The translations under genes and the position numbers were made by a program. Shown here one piece after another: positions 50,417-58,709 of a DNA stretch of 64,000 nucleotides. The stretch comes from WHSW01 sp963729075 (GTDB lineage: Bacteria > Actinomycetota > Thermoleophilia > Solirubrobacterales > 70-9). The stretch lies in NCBI GenBank assembly GCA_963729075.1, contig CAVSMU010000019.1, positions 62,001 through 126,000 of the forward strand, given 5' to 3'. Below the pieces are notes generated by a model that was given only the letters and a program-made list of their open reading frames with translations, made no database searches and was not told where the DNA came from. Positions within the stretch are counted from its first letter, which is position 1. Each line of letters starts with the position of its first letter.

Positions 50417-50615
50417 GCGCGAAGCCGCTGTTTGCGGGGGATTCGGGGCCAGGGAGACCGACAACGGGCGCCTGGAAAACCCTTCAACCCCGCTACCCGA
50501 AGACGGTTACGGCCAATCGCAAGACCCCGCTCATCCCGCCAGCCGCGACGGCCCGGCGCGCGGGGGCGGAGGCGCAACGCGCGCGTCCGCCGATCGCGAT
50601 GGAATACGTGCTGCG

Positions 50616-51008
50616 GTGAGTGAGGATCGGCCCAGCGAGCAGCCCGACGCCGGGCAGGGTGGCGTGTTCGGCAACCTGCCGGACTCGCGGCCGGGGACGC
50701 GGAGTCCCCGCCGTCGTACCGCGCCCGGCGAGCGCCCGGCGAGCGCCCGTCGGCCCGGCGGCGCGAGGGCGGCGCCGAAGCCCGATCCGCCGCCACGGGC
50801 GGCGCCAAAGCGCGAGCCGAGCCCCGATTCGGCACGCCGCCCGAGTGAGCTTCCGACGTCCGACGAGGCGCAGGCACCCGAGGAAGGCCACGGGCTCGAG
50901 GATCTGGCGTGGGCCGGCGTCGCCGCGGTCGCCGAGGCGGCGACCCTCGCCGTCAGGCTGATCAGCAGGGCGATGGAGGCCGTGCACAAGCCCGCCGACC
51001 GTCGGTGA
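50616..51008 (+). CDS. Low-complexity hypothetical protein
   Basis: 130 residues: a Pro/Arg/Ala-rich, probably disordered N-terminal 85 residues (SEDRPSEQPDAGQGG start), then an amphipathic/hydrophobic helix near the C-terminus (DLAWAGVAAVAEAATLAVRLI). Start GTG 50616; an earlier ATG is possible. Its stop overlaps the YihY start (GTGA), so the two are coupled and it may be a partner of that membrane protein. No family recognised. Confidence 0.6.
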   Translation: MSEDRPSEQPDAGQGGVFGNLPDSRPGTRSPRRRTAPGERPASARRPGGARAAPKPDPPPRAAPKREPSPDSARRPSELPTSDEAQAPEEGHGLEDLAWAGVAAVAEAATLAVRLISRAMEAVHKPADRR

Positions 51009-51862
51009 GCTTCCGCTACCTGCGGGTCTTCTGGGAGCGCGCCTACCGCGAGAACATCACCGGGCTGGCGGCGATGGTCGCCTACAACCTGGCGCTGGCG
51101 CTGTTCCCGTTCGTGCTCCTGGTCCTGTTCATCTTCGGCCAGGTGATCGACAACGCCGACGTGCGCCAGACCGTGATCCACGACCTCCAGCAGATCTTCC
51201 CCAGCGCCGAGCAGGACTCACTCGCCGGCGTCGTCGACCGCATCCGCGACAGCTCGGCCACGATCGGCGTCGTCGCGGCGATCGCCACGATCTGGATCGG
51301 CGCCTCCTTCTGGGGCGCGATGGACACCGCCTTCTGCCGCATCTACCACGTCGAATGCCGGGGGTGGGTCGAGCAGAAGCGCTGGGCGCTGTTGATGTTG
51401 TTCGTGGTCATCCTCTTTCTGCCGGCCAGCGTCCTGGTCCCGGTCGCCGAGGGCCTCTTGGCCTCGGGCGCCGCGGACCTTCCGTTCGGGCTCGACAACG
51501 TGGGCGCCCTGCGCACGCTCGGGGTCCTGTTCGCGGCGCTGATGCTCACGTTCGCCGGCTGCTCGCTGATCTACTACGTGGTGCCCAAGGGCCACGTCCC
51601 CTGGCGCGGCGTCTGGCCCGGGGCGCTGTTCGTCACCGGGATCACGGCGATCGGCAACGCCGTCTTCCCGGTCTACCTCACCCAGTCGAACATCGAGCAG
51701 CTCGGCGGCGCGCTCGGCTTCATCCTCATCGCCCTGATCTGGTTCTACTTCGTCAGCCTCACGCTGATGGCCGGGGCGGTGATCAACGCCCTGCGCTACG
51801 AGCTCCACGACACCGGCAGCGTCGAGGAGGAAAGGGCACGCGCCTTCGCCGAGATGGAATAG
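51005..51862 (+). CDS. YihY/BrkB family inner-membrane protein
   Basis: 285 residues with six membrane segments (about 25-50, 95-115, 140-165, 180-205, 215-240, 250-275). Family marks: GLAAMVAYNLALALFPFVLLV near residue 20 in outline, WIGASFWGAMDTAFCRIYHV near 98 and IWFYFVSLTLMAGAVINAL near 245. Once called ribonuclease BN, but no nuclease function holds for the family; role unknown, possibly envelope transport. Coupled to the preceding small gene. Confidence 0.9.
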   Translation: MSFRYLRVFWERAYRENITGLAAMVAYNLALALFPFVLLVLFIFGQVIDNADVRQTVIHDLQQIFPSAEQDSLAGVVDRIRDSSATIGVVAAIATIWIGASFWGAMDTAFCRIYHVECRGWVEQKRWALLMLFVVILFLPASVLVPVAEGLLASGAADLPFGLDNVGALRTLGVLFAALMLTFAGCSLIYYVVPKGHVPWRGVWPGALFVTGITAIGNAVFPVYLTQSNIEQLGGALGFILIALIWFYFVSLTLMAGAVINALRYELHDTGSVEEERARAFAEME

Positions 51863-52027
51863 GAACCTGTCTCGAAACCTCGCGCGGCCGCTCTGGCGAG
51901 CGCCCGGGCGGTGGCGGGCAAGGACGCAGCCGGTGAAGCGTGGCCTTGGCCACGTGAGCCGGCGAGGACGCCGCCCGGCACCGATCCGGCGCCGCCAGGC
52001 GGTCGCGGGGGGTTTTGTGCCAGGTTC
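51863..52027 (+). repeat. Structured dispersed element, copy 2, with terminal inverted repeats
   Basis: 165 bp filling the YihY-glpX gap. Outer arms GAACCTG (51863-51869) and CAG-GTTC (52021-52027) extend into about 30-bp imperfect inverted repeats with roughly 22 matches. Inside: GGCAAGGACGCA (51917-51928), nested perfect stems GCCGG/CCGGC (51929-51933/51959-51963) and CGTGGCC/GGCCACG (51939-51954), CGAGGACGC (51963-51971) and CGATCCGG at 51982. Copy 1 lies at 28037-28155. Confidence 0.7.
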
Positions 52028-52037
52028 TAAGCCCGCG

Positions 52038-53054
52038 TCAGTCGTAGCGGCCGCCGGTGACCTCGCGCAGCTTCGCCTGGTCGTGGCGGGCGCTGACCGT
52101 GCGCACGGTGCCCGAGCGCGAGCGCATCACGAGCGACTCGGTCGTCGCCTTTCCGGCGCGGGTGTACCGGACCCCCTGCACCAGCTCCCCGTCGGTTACG
52201 CCGGTGGCGGCGAAGAAGACATCGTCGCCGGCGACCAGCCGGTCGACGTCGAGGACCTCGTCGAGGTCGTAGCCGGCATCGACGGCAGCCCGGCGCTCGT
52301 CGTCGTCGCGCGGCCACAGCCGGCCGAGGAGCTGGCCGCCGAGGCACTTGATCGCCGCGGCCGACAGCACCCCCTCGGGCGTCCCGCCGATCCCCCACAG
52401 CAGGTCGACCCCTCCCTCGGCCGTGACAGCGAACAGCGCCGCCGAGACGTCGCCGTCGCTGATTAACCGGACCCGCGCGCCGGCCTCGCGGATCTGCCGC
52501 ACGCCGTCCTCGTGGCGTGGCCGGTCGAGCACGATGATCGTCACGTCGCCGACCGGCTTGTCCTTGCGCTCGGCGACGCTCGCGATCACCTCCCCGATGG
52601 GCCGGTCGAGGCTGAGCGCGTCGGCGATCTCCGGGCCGCCCGCGATCTTCTCCATGTAGACGCACGGGCCCGGGTCGAACATCGTGCCGCGCTCGGCCAG
52701 CGCGATCACGGCGAGCGCCGACGGCATCCCGCGCGCCGTGAGCGTCGTCCCCTCCAGCGGGTCAACGGCGATGTCGACCCGGGGCGGGCTGCCGTCGCCG
52801 ATCTGCTCGCCGTTGTAGAGCATCGGCGCCTCGTCCTTCTCGCCCTCCCCGATCACCACGGTGCCGTCCATCGGTACGGTGTCGAGCAGCAACCGCATCG
52901 CGTCGACCGCCGCCTGGTCGGCCGACTCCTTGTCGCCCTTGCCGACCCAGCGCGCCGCGGCGAGCGCGGCGGCCTCGGTCACCCGGACCAGCTCGAGCGC
53001 CAGGTTGCGGTCGGGCTTCGAGCCCGAGCGCACGTCATGCGAGATCACTCCCAC
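52038..53054 (-). CDS. glpX: Fructose-1,6-bisphosphatase class II
   Basis: 338 residues. Gluconeogenic enzyme of the GlpX type, the only FBPase in many actinobacteria. Motifs: VVIGEGEKDEAPMLYNGE near residue 66, metal/substrate block VDPLEGTTLTARG near 95, DRPRHEDGV near 175 and WGIGGTPEGVLSAAA near 215. Start GTG 53054 follows the stop of the upstream membrane protein by one base, so translation is coupled; the in-frame stretch before it overlaps that gene and is not conserved. Confidence 0.93.
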   Translation of the reverse strand: MGVISHDVRSGSKPDRNLALELVRVTEAAALAAARWVGKGDKESADQAAVDAMRLLLDTVPMDGTVVIGEGEKDEAPMLYNGEQIGDGSPPRVDIAVDPLEGTTLTARGMPSALAVIALAERGTMFDPGPCVYMEKIAGGPEIADALSLDRPIGEVIASVAERKDKPVGDVTIIVLDRPRHEDGVRQIREAGARVRLISDGDVSAALFAVTAEGGVDLLWGIGGTPEGVLSAAAIKCLGGQLLGRLWPRDDDERRAAVDAGYDLDEVLDVDRLVAGDDVFFAATGVTDGELVQGVRYTRAGKATTESLVMRSRSGTVRTVSARHDQAKLREVTGGRYD

Positions 53055-53055
53055 G

Positions 53056-53559
53056 TCAGACGGTGCCGGGGGCCTTGCGCGTCTTGCGCTCACCGCTCTC
53101 GAGCGAGCGGGTGAAGCCGGTGGCGGCGATGACGATCGAGCTGATCAGCGCGATCCAGTACCCGTAGTCGAGGCTGACGCCGATCTCGGCCGGGCCGCTG
53201 CCGGGCCGGTCGATGATCCCGTTGTAGCCGATCAGCACGAGGGCTGCAAACCCCGCGACCATCGTCATCTCCCCCGGCGCCCAGGAGAGCTTGTGGCCGC
53301 GGATCAGGATCCAGGCGAGGATCGGCGGGGCGAGCGCCGCCAGGAGCAGCAGCCAGCGCAGAATCGGGAACGTCTCGAAGCCCGTGCACTCGTATTCGCC
53401 GACGCCGCAGACCCATACGTCCTCGCTGGTATCCGGCGCCAGACGCTGCGGATTCTCATCGAGCGTGTACCACGGCAGGAACAGGATGCTGATGATCAGC
53501 AGCAGGGACGCGATGCCGCCGAGCACCACCCTGGTCGGGTTCAGCCGCGAGAAGTCCAT
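53056..53559 (-). CDS. Small membrane protein of unknown function
   Basis: 167 residues with four membrane segments (about 13-30, 62-85, 93-112, 125-145) and an extracytoplasmic loop holding two Cys (WVCGVGEYECTGFE), which may form a disulfide. No family recognised. ATG 53559 has TAGGCT 7 nt upstream. Co-transcribed with glpX. Confidence 0.75.
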   Translation of the reverse strand: MDFSRLNPTRVVLGGIASLLLIISILFLPWYTLDENPQRLAPDTSEDVWVCGVGEYECTGFETFPILRWLLLLAALAPPILAWILIRGHKLSWAPGEMTMVAGFAALVLIGYNGIIDRPGSGPAEIGVSLDYGYWIALISSIVIAATGFTRSLESGERKTRKAPGTV

Positions 53560-53566
53560 CGCCGCG

Positions 53567-53572
53567 AGCCTA
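53567..53572 (-). promoter_or_regulatory. -10 box of the membrane protein-glpX operon (TAGGCT)
   Basis: TAGGCT on the minus strand, 7 nt before the ATG at 53559. Confidence 0.45.
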
Positions 53573-53580
53573 TCCAACGG

Positions 53581-53586
53581 TAGGGT
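53581..53586 (+). promoter_or_regulatory. -10 box of the LLM oxidoreductase gene (TAGGGT)
   Basis: TAGGGT, 11 nt before the GTG at 53598; divergent from the previous box. Confidence 0.4.
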
Positions 53587-53597
53587 GGCGCGCGGAG

Positions 53598-54545
53598 GTG
53601 GAATCCGCTGCATCCAAACGACGCTGGGGCCTGACGCTGCCGCTCGTCGGGCTGCCGCTTCGCGACCATGCGGAGCACGTCAAGCGGGCCGAGGCGGCGG
53701 GCTACACCGACGTCTGGAGCGGTGAGACCAACGGCCCCGACGGCTTCACTCCGCTCGTCCTGGCGAGCGAGTGGACCGACTCGGTACGGCTCGGCACCGG
53801 CGTCGTCGGGGTGTTCCAGCGCGGCCCGGCCCTGCTCGCCCAGCAGGCAGCGGCGCTCGCCGATGCGAGCGACGGGCGCTTTGCCCTCGGCATCGGCGCG
53901 AGCTCGGACCGGATCGTCGAGGGCTGGAACGGGATGCGCTTCGAGCGGCCGCTCGGCAAGGTCTCCGAGACGGTCGACTTCCTGCGCGCCGCGTTCGCCG
54001 GCGAGCGCACCGCGACCGGGTTCCGGCTCGAGCAGGCGCCGGAGGCACGGGTCCCGATCATCCTCGCGGGTTTGCGGGGGAGAATGCTGGAGCTTGCGGT
54101 GGAGAAGGCTGACGGCGCGATGTCGAACTTCCTCCCCCTGTCCGGCCTGCCGAAGGTTCGCGCGCAGGTGGCCGACGCGCCCGCCCGCTTCGAGTTGCTG
54201 TGCCGCTTCTTCTGCCTCCCAGGCGAGCGCGAGCAGGTCGAGCCGCTCGTGCGGTTCATGTTCTCGTCCTACATCACCGTCCCGGTGTACGCCGCGTTCT
54301 ACCGCTGGCTCGGCCACGGCGAGGCGATCGCCGAGATGTGCGCGGCGTGGGAGGCCAAGGACCGCGAGCGCGCCGCGCAGGCCGCGCCCTGGGAGCTGAT
54401 CGAGGACATGTTCATCCTCGGCAGCCCGGAGCGGATGCGGGCCCGCCTGGACGAGTTCGTCGCCGGCGGGATCACGCTGCCGATCCTGACGCCGATCACG
54501 ACCCCGGACAAGCTGGGCGAGCTGATCGAGGCGCTGGCGCCATAG
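53598..54545 (+). CDS. LLM-class flavin-dependent oxidoreductase
   Basis: 315 residues of the luciferase-like TIM barrel family; actinobacterial members often use coenzyme F420. Marks: GLPLRDHAEHVKRAEAAGYTDVW near residue 18 in outline, VRLGTGVVGVFQRGPALLAQQAA near 63, RFALGIGASSDRIVEGWNG near 93 and PIILAGLRGRMLELA near 152. Substrate unknown. A deazaflavin-dependent protein at 59762-60166 supports F420 being made. Confidence 0.87.
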   Translation: MESAASKRRWGLTLPLVGLPLRDHAEHVKRAEAAGYTDVWSGETNGPDGFTPLVLASEWTDSVRLGTGVVGVFQRGPALLAQQAAALADASDGRFALGIGASSDRIVEGWNGMRFERPLGKVSETVDFLRAAFAGERTATGFRLEQAPEARVPIILAGLRGRMLELAVEKADGAMSNFLPLSGLPKVRAQVADAPARFELLCRFFCLPGEREQVEPLVRFMFSSYITVPVYAAFYRWLGHGEAIAEMCAAWEAKDRERAAQAAPWELIEDMFILGSPERMRARLDEFVAGGITLPILTPITTPDKLGELIEALAP

Positions 54546-54551
54546 GCCCGC

Positions 54552-55499
54552 TCAGGCCGCCGCCGCGAGCGAGCCGGCGAGGCTCGGATGGCGAGGCGCC
54601 CAGCCGAGCTCGCGCTTTGCCTTCGCGTTCGAGGCGCCGCGGACCTCCGTCATCATCACCGTCGCCGCCTCGCCGGCCATGATCCGGCCGAGCCACCGCG
54701 GCACCCGCAGCGGCCGCTTCCCGCCGAGCGCGCGCGCCGCCTCCGGCAGCCAGTCGCGGACCGCCGCGGGCTGGTCGTCGACGATGTTGTAGACGCCCGG
54801 CGCGCCGCGCTCGACCGCGATCGCGGTCGCCTCGGCGGCGTCCTCGATGTGGACGAAGGACCAGATGCCGCCGCCGCTACCCACGATCGGGAACTTGCGA
54901 CCCCGGATCGCCTCGACGTGCTCGCCGCCGGGCGGGTCGAGCCGGAGCGACGTGCCGGGCCCGTAGAAGCCGCCGTACCGGAGCACGAGCCCCTCGATCG
55001 GCGCCGCGCCGGTGACCGCGCGCTCGAGGTAGGCGATCGCCTCGAGCGACGTCCTTACCGCCGCCGGCGGGTGCTGGTCGAACGGGTCGTCCTCGCTCTT
55101 CACAGGCCCGCCGCGACGCTCGGTTGGCCACCCGGCGTAGCTCTGGGCGACGAACCGGCGGGTACCGGCGGCCCGCGCCGCCGAGAGCAGGATGTCCGTC
55201 CCCTCGGTCCGCAGCCGGTTGGTCTGGGCGAAGTCGCGCTCGAAGTGGCGCAGGTCGAGCGACTCCGAGAGCGCGGTCAGCTCATGGAGGATCACCTCAG
55301 GCCCCGCCGCGCTGATCGCGGCACCGACGGCGTCCGGGTCGAGCGCATCGGCGACCGCCGGCTCGGCGCCGAGCTCGCGCACGAGGTCGGCGCGCTGCAC
55401 GCTGCGGGTCATGCCCGTGACCTCGTGACCGGCCGCCACCAGCCGCGGAACCAGTTGCTTTCCGAGCGCTCCCGTGGCGCCCGCGACGAAGACCTTCAT
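54552..55499 (-). CDS. NAD(P)-dependent epimerase/dehydratase family protein
   Basis: 315 residues, extended SDR fold. NAD(P) motif VFVAGATGALGKQLV at residues 3-17 (GATGxxG). The active-site region reads SYAGWP...; a clear YxxxK is not found, as in atypical SDRs, so it may bind cofactor without classical chemistry. WSFVHIEDAAEATAIA near 213 is the conserved substrate-domain block. AAGGAG lies before the ATG. Convergent with the LLM gene. Confidence 0.85.
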   Translation of the reverse strand: MKVFVAGATGALGKQLVPRLVAAGHEVTGMTRSVQRADLVRELGAEPAVADALDPDAVGAAISAAGPEVILHELTALSESLDLRHFERDFAQTNRLRTEGTDILLSAARAAGTRRFVAQSYAGWPTERRGGPVKSEDDPFDQHPPAAVRTSLEAIAYLERAVTGAAPIEGLVLRYGGFYGPGTSLRLDPPGGEHVEAIRGRKFPIVGSGGGIWSFVHIEDAAEATAIAVERGAPGVYNIVDDQPAAVRDWLPEAARALGGKRPLRVPRWLGRIMAGEAATVMMTEVRGASNAKAKRELGWAPRHPSLAGSLAAAA

Positions 55500-55563
55500 C
55501 TCATGCTCCTTCGGTTTGGGTGCTACCGAAAGGGAGACGAGACAGCGACCCGCCGTGTGACGG

Positions 55564-56406
55564 CTAGGTCCTGCGCGTACGTGCGTGCACGAGCAGGTAC
55601 TCGTAACGCAGCTCGGCCCCCTCGCCCGAGGCGGCGCTGTTCGAGCGCTCGGCGAACTCGATGAACTCCCGGTCCAGGGCCGCGAGGCGGTCGGGCCGGT
55701 CGGCCAGGCTCCCGTAGATCGCGACGGCCGGGCCGAAGGTCGCCTTGAACAGCTCGACGTAGTCGCGTGGGGTCGCGGCCCGCTCGGCGTACTCGCCCCG
55801 GCGCATCTCGAGCGCGGCGAGGCGATCGCCGAACAGCTCGCGAACGTGCGCCTCGCTGCCCCACGCCGTCGGCGGCTGCGCGCCCGGCGGAGGCGGCGGC
55901 GCGTAACGCCCGAAGAGCTCGAAGAACTCGCCGGCGACGCCGTCGGGGACGAAGTTGATCATCCCGATCGTGCCGCCCGGCCGGCACACCCGCACGAGCT
56001 CGTCGGCAACGGCCTGGTGATCCGGGGCGAACATCGCCCCCAGCGAGGAGGTGACGACGTCGAAGTCGTCGTCACCGAACGGCAGTGCCTCGGCGTCCGC
56101 CTCGACCCACTCGAGCTCGACTCCGCGAGCGGCCGCCTCCCGGCGACCCGCCTCGAAGTTCTCGGGAGTGAGGTCCGAGGCGACGACGTCCGCCCCGGCC
56201 TCGGCGGCGCGGATGGCGACATTACCGGTGCCGGCGGCGACGTCGAGCACGCGCATGCCCGGGCCGATCTCGCATGCCTCGACGAGCACCGGCCCGAGCT
56301 CCCAGACCGTCGCCTTCGCGAAGGCGTGATAGTCGCCGAGCGCCCACATTGCGCGCTCGCCGGACTTGTCCGCAAGCGGCTCGTCGTGCGCGGGGTCCTC
56401 GCCCAC
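55564..56406 (-). CDS. Class I SAM-dependent methyltransferase
   Basis: 280 residues. SAM motif RVLDVAAGTGNVAIRAAEAG near residue 51, VVASDLTPENFEAG near 74, EALPFGDDDFDVV near 104 and CRPGGTIGMINF near 140, i.e. UbiE/Methyltransf_11 type. GTG 56406 has TACGGT six bases upstream. It sits next to the ergothioneine genes but EgtD does the histidine methylation, so its substrate is unknown. Confidence 0.86.
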   Translation of the reverse strand: MGEDPAHDEPLADKSGERAMWALGDYHAFAKATVWELGPVLVEACEIGPGMRVLDVAAGTGNVAIRAAEAGADVVASDLTPENFEAGRREAAARGVELEWVEADAEALPFGDDDFDVVTSSLGAMFAPDHQAVADELVRVCRPGGTIGMINFVPDGVAGEFFELFGRYAPPPPPGAQPPTAWGSEAHVRELFGDRLAALEMRRGEYAERAATPRDYVELFKATFGPAVAIYGSLADRPDRLAALDREFIEFAERSNSAASGEGAELRYEYLLVHARTRRT

Positions 56407-56412
56407 GCCCCA

Positions 56413-56418
56413 ACCGTA
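56413..56418 (-). promoter_or_regulatory. -10 box of the methyltransferase gene (TACGGT)
   Basis: TACGGT on the minus strand, 6 nt before the GTG at 56406. Confidence 0.45.
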
Positions 56419-56451
56419 TGCGATCGCGGCCCGTGGGCGACCGGGGCCCGC

Positions 56452-57438
56452 TCAATCCAGGGTCCGGGCGAGCGACAGCGCGAAGAGCCCCTCCGGGTCG
56501 GTCCACCACTCGACGAGCTCGAGCCCAGCGTCGGCGTAGCTCGCCTCCAGTCGCTCGCGTGTGAACTTCGTCGAGATCTCGGTCCTCATCTCCTCGTTGC
56601 GGGCGAAGTGCACCTGCATGTCGAGGGCGCGGATGTCGATGAACTGCTCGACCAGCGAGCGCAGCCGGATGTCGATCCACTCGTTGTCGGCATCCCAGAA
56701 GGCGACGTGCTCGAACGCTTCGGGCTCGAAGCCGGCGTTGAGCTCGCGGTTGAGCACCCGGAGGACGTTCTTGTTGAACTCGGCCGTGATGCCCTGCGAG
56801 TCGTTGTAGGCGGCCTCCAGGACCCCCGGGTCCTTGACCAGGTCGGTTCCGAGCAGAAAGCGGTCGCCCGGATACATCAGGGTCGCGATCCGGGCGAGGA
56901 ACGAGCGCCGCGGTCCCGGGCGGAAGTTGCCGATCGTGCCGCCGAGGAACGCGATCAGCCCGCCCTCCTCGCGCGGCACGCGCTCGAGGTGCGTCTCGTA
57001 GTCGCAGACGACCCCGTGGACGCGCAGTCCGTCGTACTCGGACACCAGTTCCTCCGCCACGCGCCGGGTGATCTCCTCCGAGATGTCGACGGGGACGTAG
57101 GTCTCGAGCGAGCCGGCGTCGCGCATCGCGTCGAGCAGGTAGCGGGTCTTCGCGGCCGCTCCCGATCCGAGCTCGATGAGCGTGGTCGGCCCGGCCGCGG
57201 CGACGATGTCGGCGGCGCCCGACTCGAGGATCGAGCGCTCCGCGCGGGTCGGGTAGTACTCCGGCAGCTCGGTGATCTGCTCGAACAGCTTCGAGCCGCG
57301 CGCGTCGTAGAAGTACTTCGGCGGCAGCTCCTTGAATGGGCAGGACAGGCCCTCGCGGACGTCCTCGGCCAGGCCCGCGAGCGTGCCCCCGGCCGGAAGG
57401 TCGACCTCGATCTCGATCGGCTGGGCGGTCGCCCCCAT
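56452..57438 (-). CDS. egtD: L-histidine N(alpha)-methyltransferase EgtD
   Basis: 328 residues. Trimethylates histidine to hercynine, first step of ergothioneine synthesis. Family blocks: LPPKYFYDARGSKLFEQITE near 38 in outline, TRAERSILE near 64, SAM motif LIELGSGAAAKTRYLL near 85, FLGGTIGNF near 155 and AYNDSQGITAEFNKN near 190, which includes residues that hold the histidine substrate. ATG overlaps the egtB stop by one base (TGATG), so expression is coupled to egtB. Confidence 0.94.
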   Translation of the reverse strand: MGATAQPIEIEVDLPAGGTLAGLAEDVREGLSCPFKELPPKYFYDARGSKLFEQITELPEYYPTRAERSILESGAADIVAAAGPTTLIELGSGAAAKTRYLLDAMRDAGSLETYVPVDISEEITRRVAEELVSEYDGLRVHGVVCDYETHLERVPREEGGLIAFLGGTIGNFRPGPRRSFLARIATLMYPGDRFLLGTDLVKDPGVLEAAYNDSQGITAEFNKNVLRVLNRELNAGFEPEAFEHVAFWDADNEWIDIRLRSLVEQFIDIRALDMQVHFARNEEMRTEISTKFTRERLEASYADAGLELVEWWTDPEGLFALSLARTLD

Positions 57439-58646
57439 CACAGGTCCCTTACGCAACGGATGCCGGAGAAGATCTGTGAGCGCTCGGGGAGGTCCCAGTT
57501 GCGGAAGCTGGTCCGGATCACGTTTCGCCGCGTCGCCCAGGAGCCGCCGCGCAGCACCTTGTAGGTGTCGCCGAAGAAGACCTCGGAGTACTCGGGATAC
57601 GGAAACGGCGCGAAGCCGGGGTAGCCGACGAAGTCCGAAGCGGTCCACTCCCACACGTCGCCCAGCATTTGCACGGCCCCGCAATCCGCGGCCGCGTCGC
57701 CATAGGCGCCCGCGGCGGCGCAGCCGAAGCCGAGCAGGTCCAGGTTCGCGCGCTCGAGGTCGGCGCCCGCGGCGGCCGCCTCCCACTCGAACTCGGTCGG
57801 CAGGCGCTTGCCGGCCCACCGGGCAAAGGCGTCCGCCTGGTGCCAGGTCACGTGGACGACGGGCCTGCCGGCGTCGAGCGGTCGGCGGCGGCCGAAGACG
57901 GTGGTGACCCAGTCCGCGCCCCCGCCCTCCCAGTACAGCGGCGGATCGGCCCCCGTCGCGGCGACGAACTCGGCGAAGGCGGCGTTGGAAACCGGCGCGC
58001 GGTCGATCTCGAAGGCGTCCAGCTCGACCGCGTGCCGCGGACGCTCGTTGTCGTAGGCGAAGCCGTCGGGGGCCGCCCCGACCTCGTGCGAACCGGCCGG
58101 CACCGTGACCATCTCGGGTCCCTCTGTGACCGGCTCGCCGGCGACCGTCCCGTCGAGCTCGACCGGCTCGTAGCCGTCGACCATCTGCAGGAGCTGGAGC
58201 ATCGTCTCGTTGTGCTGGTGCTCGTGCGCGATCAGCATCTCGTAGATGAAGCCGCCGGCGAGCATCTCGTCGTCGGTGTCCTCGAGCTCGACTCCCTCGA
58301 GCACGTCCATGGTCCGGGCGCGGACCTCCGCCATGTAGCCGCGCAGGTCGTCGCCGCGCAGGATCGGCAGCTCGTTGCGGGTCTTGCGGGGGTTCTCGAT
58401 GGCGTCGTAGAGACGGCCGAGCTCGCCGCGCATCGGCTCGCGCCCGCCGACGCGCTGCACCAGCCAGAGCTCCTCGAAGTTCGCGATGTGGCCGAGATCC
58501 CAGGCGAGCGGGCTCAGGATCGGGGAGTAGACCGTGTTGAGCTGCTCCTCGGTGAGCGGCTCGATCAACAGGAGGGTCCGCTCGCGTGCCTCCTCGAGAC
58601 GGTCGGCGATCCGCTCGCTGAGATTGGCCTGCGCGGTCGGCGAGAT
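57438..58646 (-). CDS. egtB: Ergothioneine sulfoxide synthase EgtB, probable AUC start
   Basis: Iron enzyme that joins hercynine to a thiol donor with O2. DinB-like N-terminal domain (LSPLAWDLGHIANFEELWL; iron His set with HEHQHNE near residue 141) and C-terminal FGE-sulfatase domain (LGDVWEWTASDF, GGSWATRRNVIRTSFRNW, FSGIRCVRDL). The first usual start, TTG 58568, would delete a conserved helix (RIADRLEEARERTLLL). The frame continues to ATC 58646 (reads xSPTAQANLSE), which lies 6 nt after a TAGCCT box whose TAG is an in-frame stop; no ATG/GTG/TTG occurs between. 402 codons from ATC. Confidence 0.9.
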   Translation of the reverse strand: MSPTAQANLSERIADRLEEARERTLLLIEPLTEEQLNTVYSPILSPLAWDLGHIANFEELWLVQRVGGREPMRGELGRLYDAIENPRKTRNELPILRGDDLRGYMAEVRARTMDVLEGVELEDTDDEMLAGGFIYEMLIAHEHQHNETMLQLLQMVDGYEPVELDGTVAGEPVTEGPEMVTVPAGSHEVGAAPDGFAYDNERPRHAVELDAFEIDRAPVSNAAFAEFVAATGADPPLYWEGGGADWVTTVFGRRRPLDAGRPVVHVTWHQADAFARWAGKRLPTEFEWEAAAAGADLERANLDLLGFGCAAAGAYGDAAADCGAVQMLGDVWEWTASDFVGYPGFAPFPYPEYSEVFFGDTYKVLRGGSWATRRNVIRTSFRNWDLPERSQIFSGIRCVRDL

Positions 58647-58652
58647 GCAAAC

Positions 58653-58658
58653 AGGCTA
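58653..58658 (-). promoter_or_regulatory. -10 box of egtB (TAGCCT)
   Basis: TAGCCT on the minus strand, exactly 6 nt before the ATC at 58646, same spacing as boxes of leaderless ATG/GTG genes in the window. Confidence 0.5.
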
Positions 58659-58693
58659 CCCAGGTCCTACCCCGGCGAACGTAAGCGAACGGA

Positions 58694-58699
58694 TAGATT
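58694..58699 (+). promoter_or_regulatory. -10 box of the SDR gene (TAGATT)
   Basis: TAGATT, 10 nt before the ATG at 58710. Confidence 0.45.
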
Positions 58700-58709
58700 G
58701 CCCAGCCGC

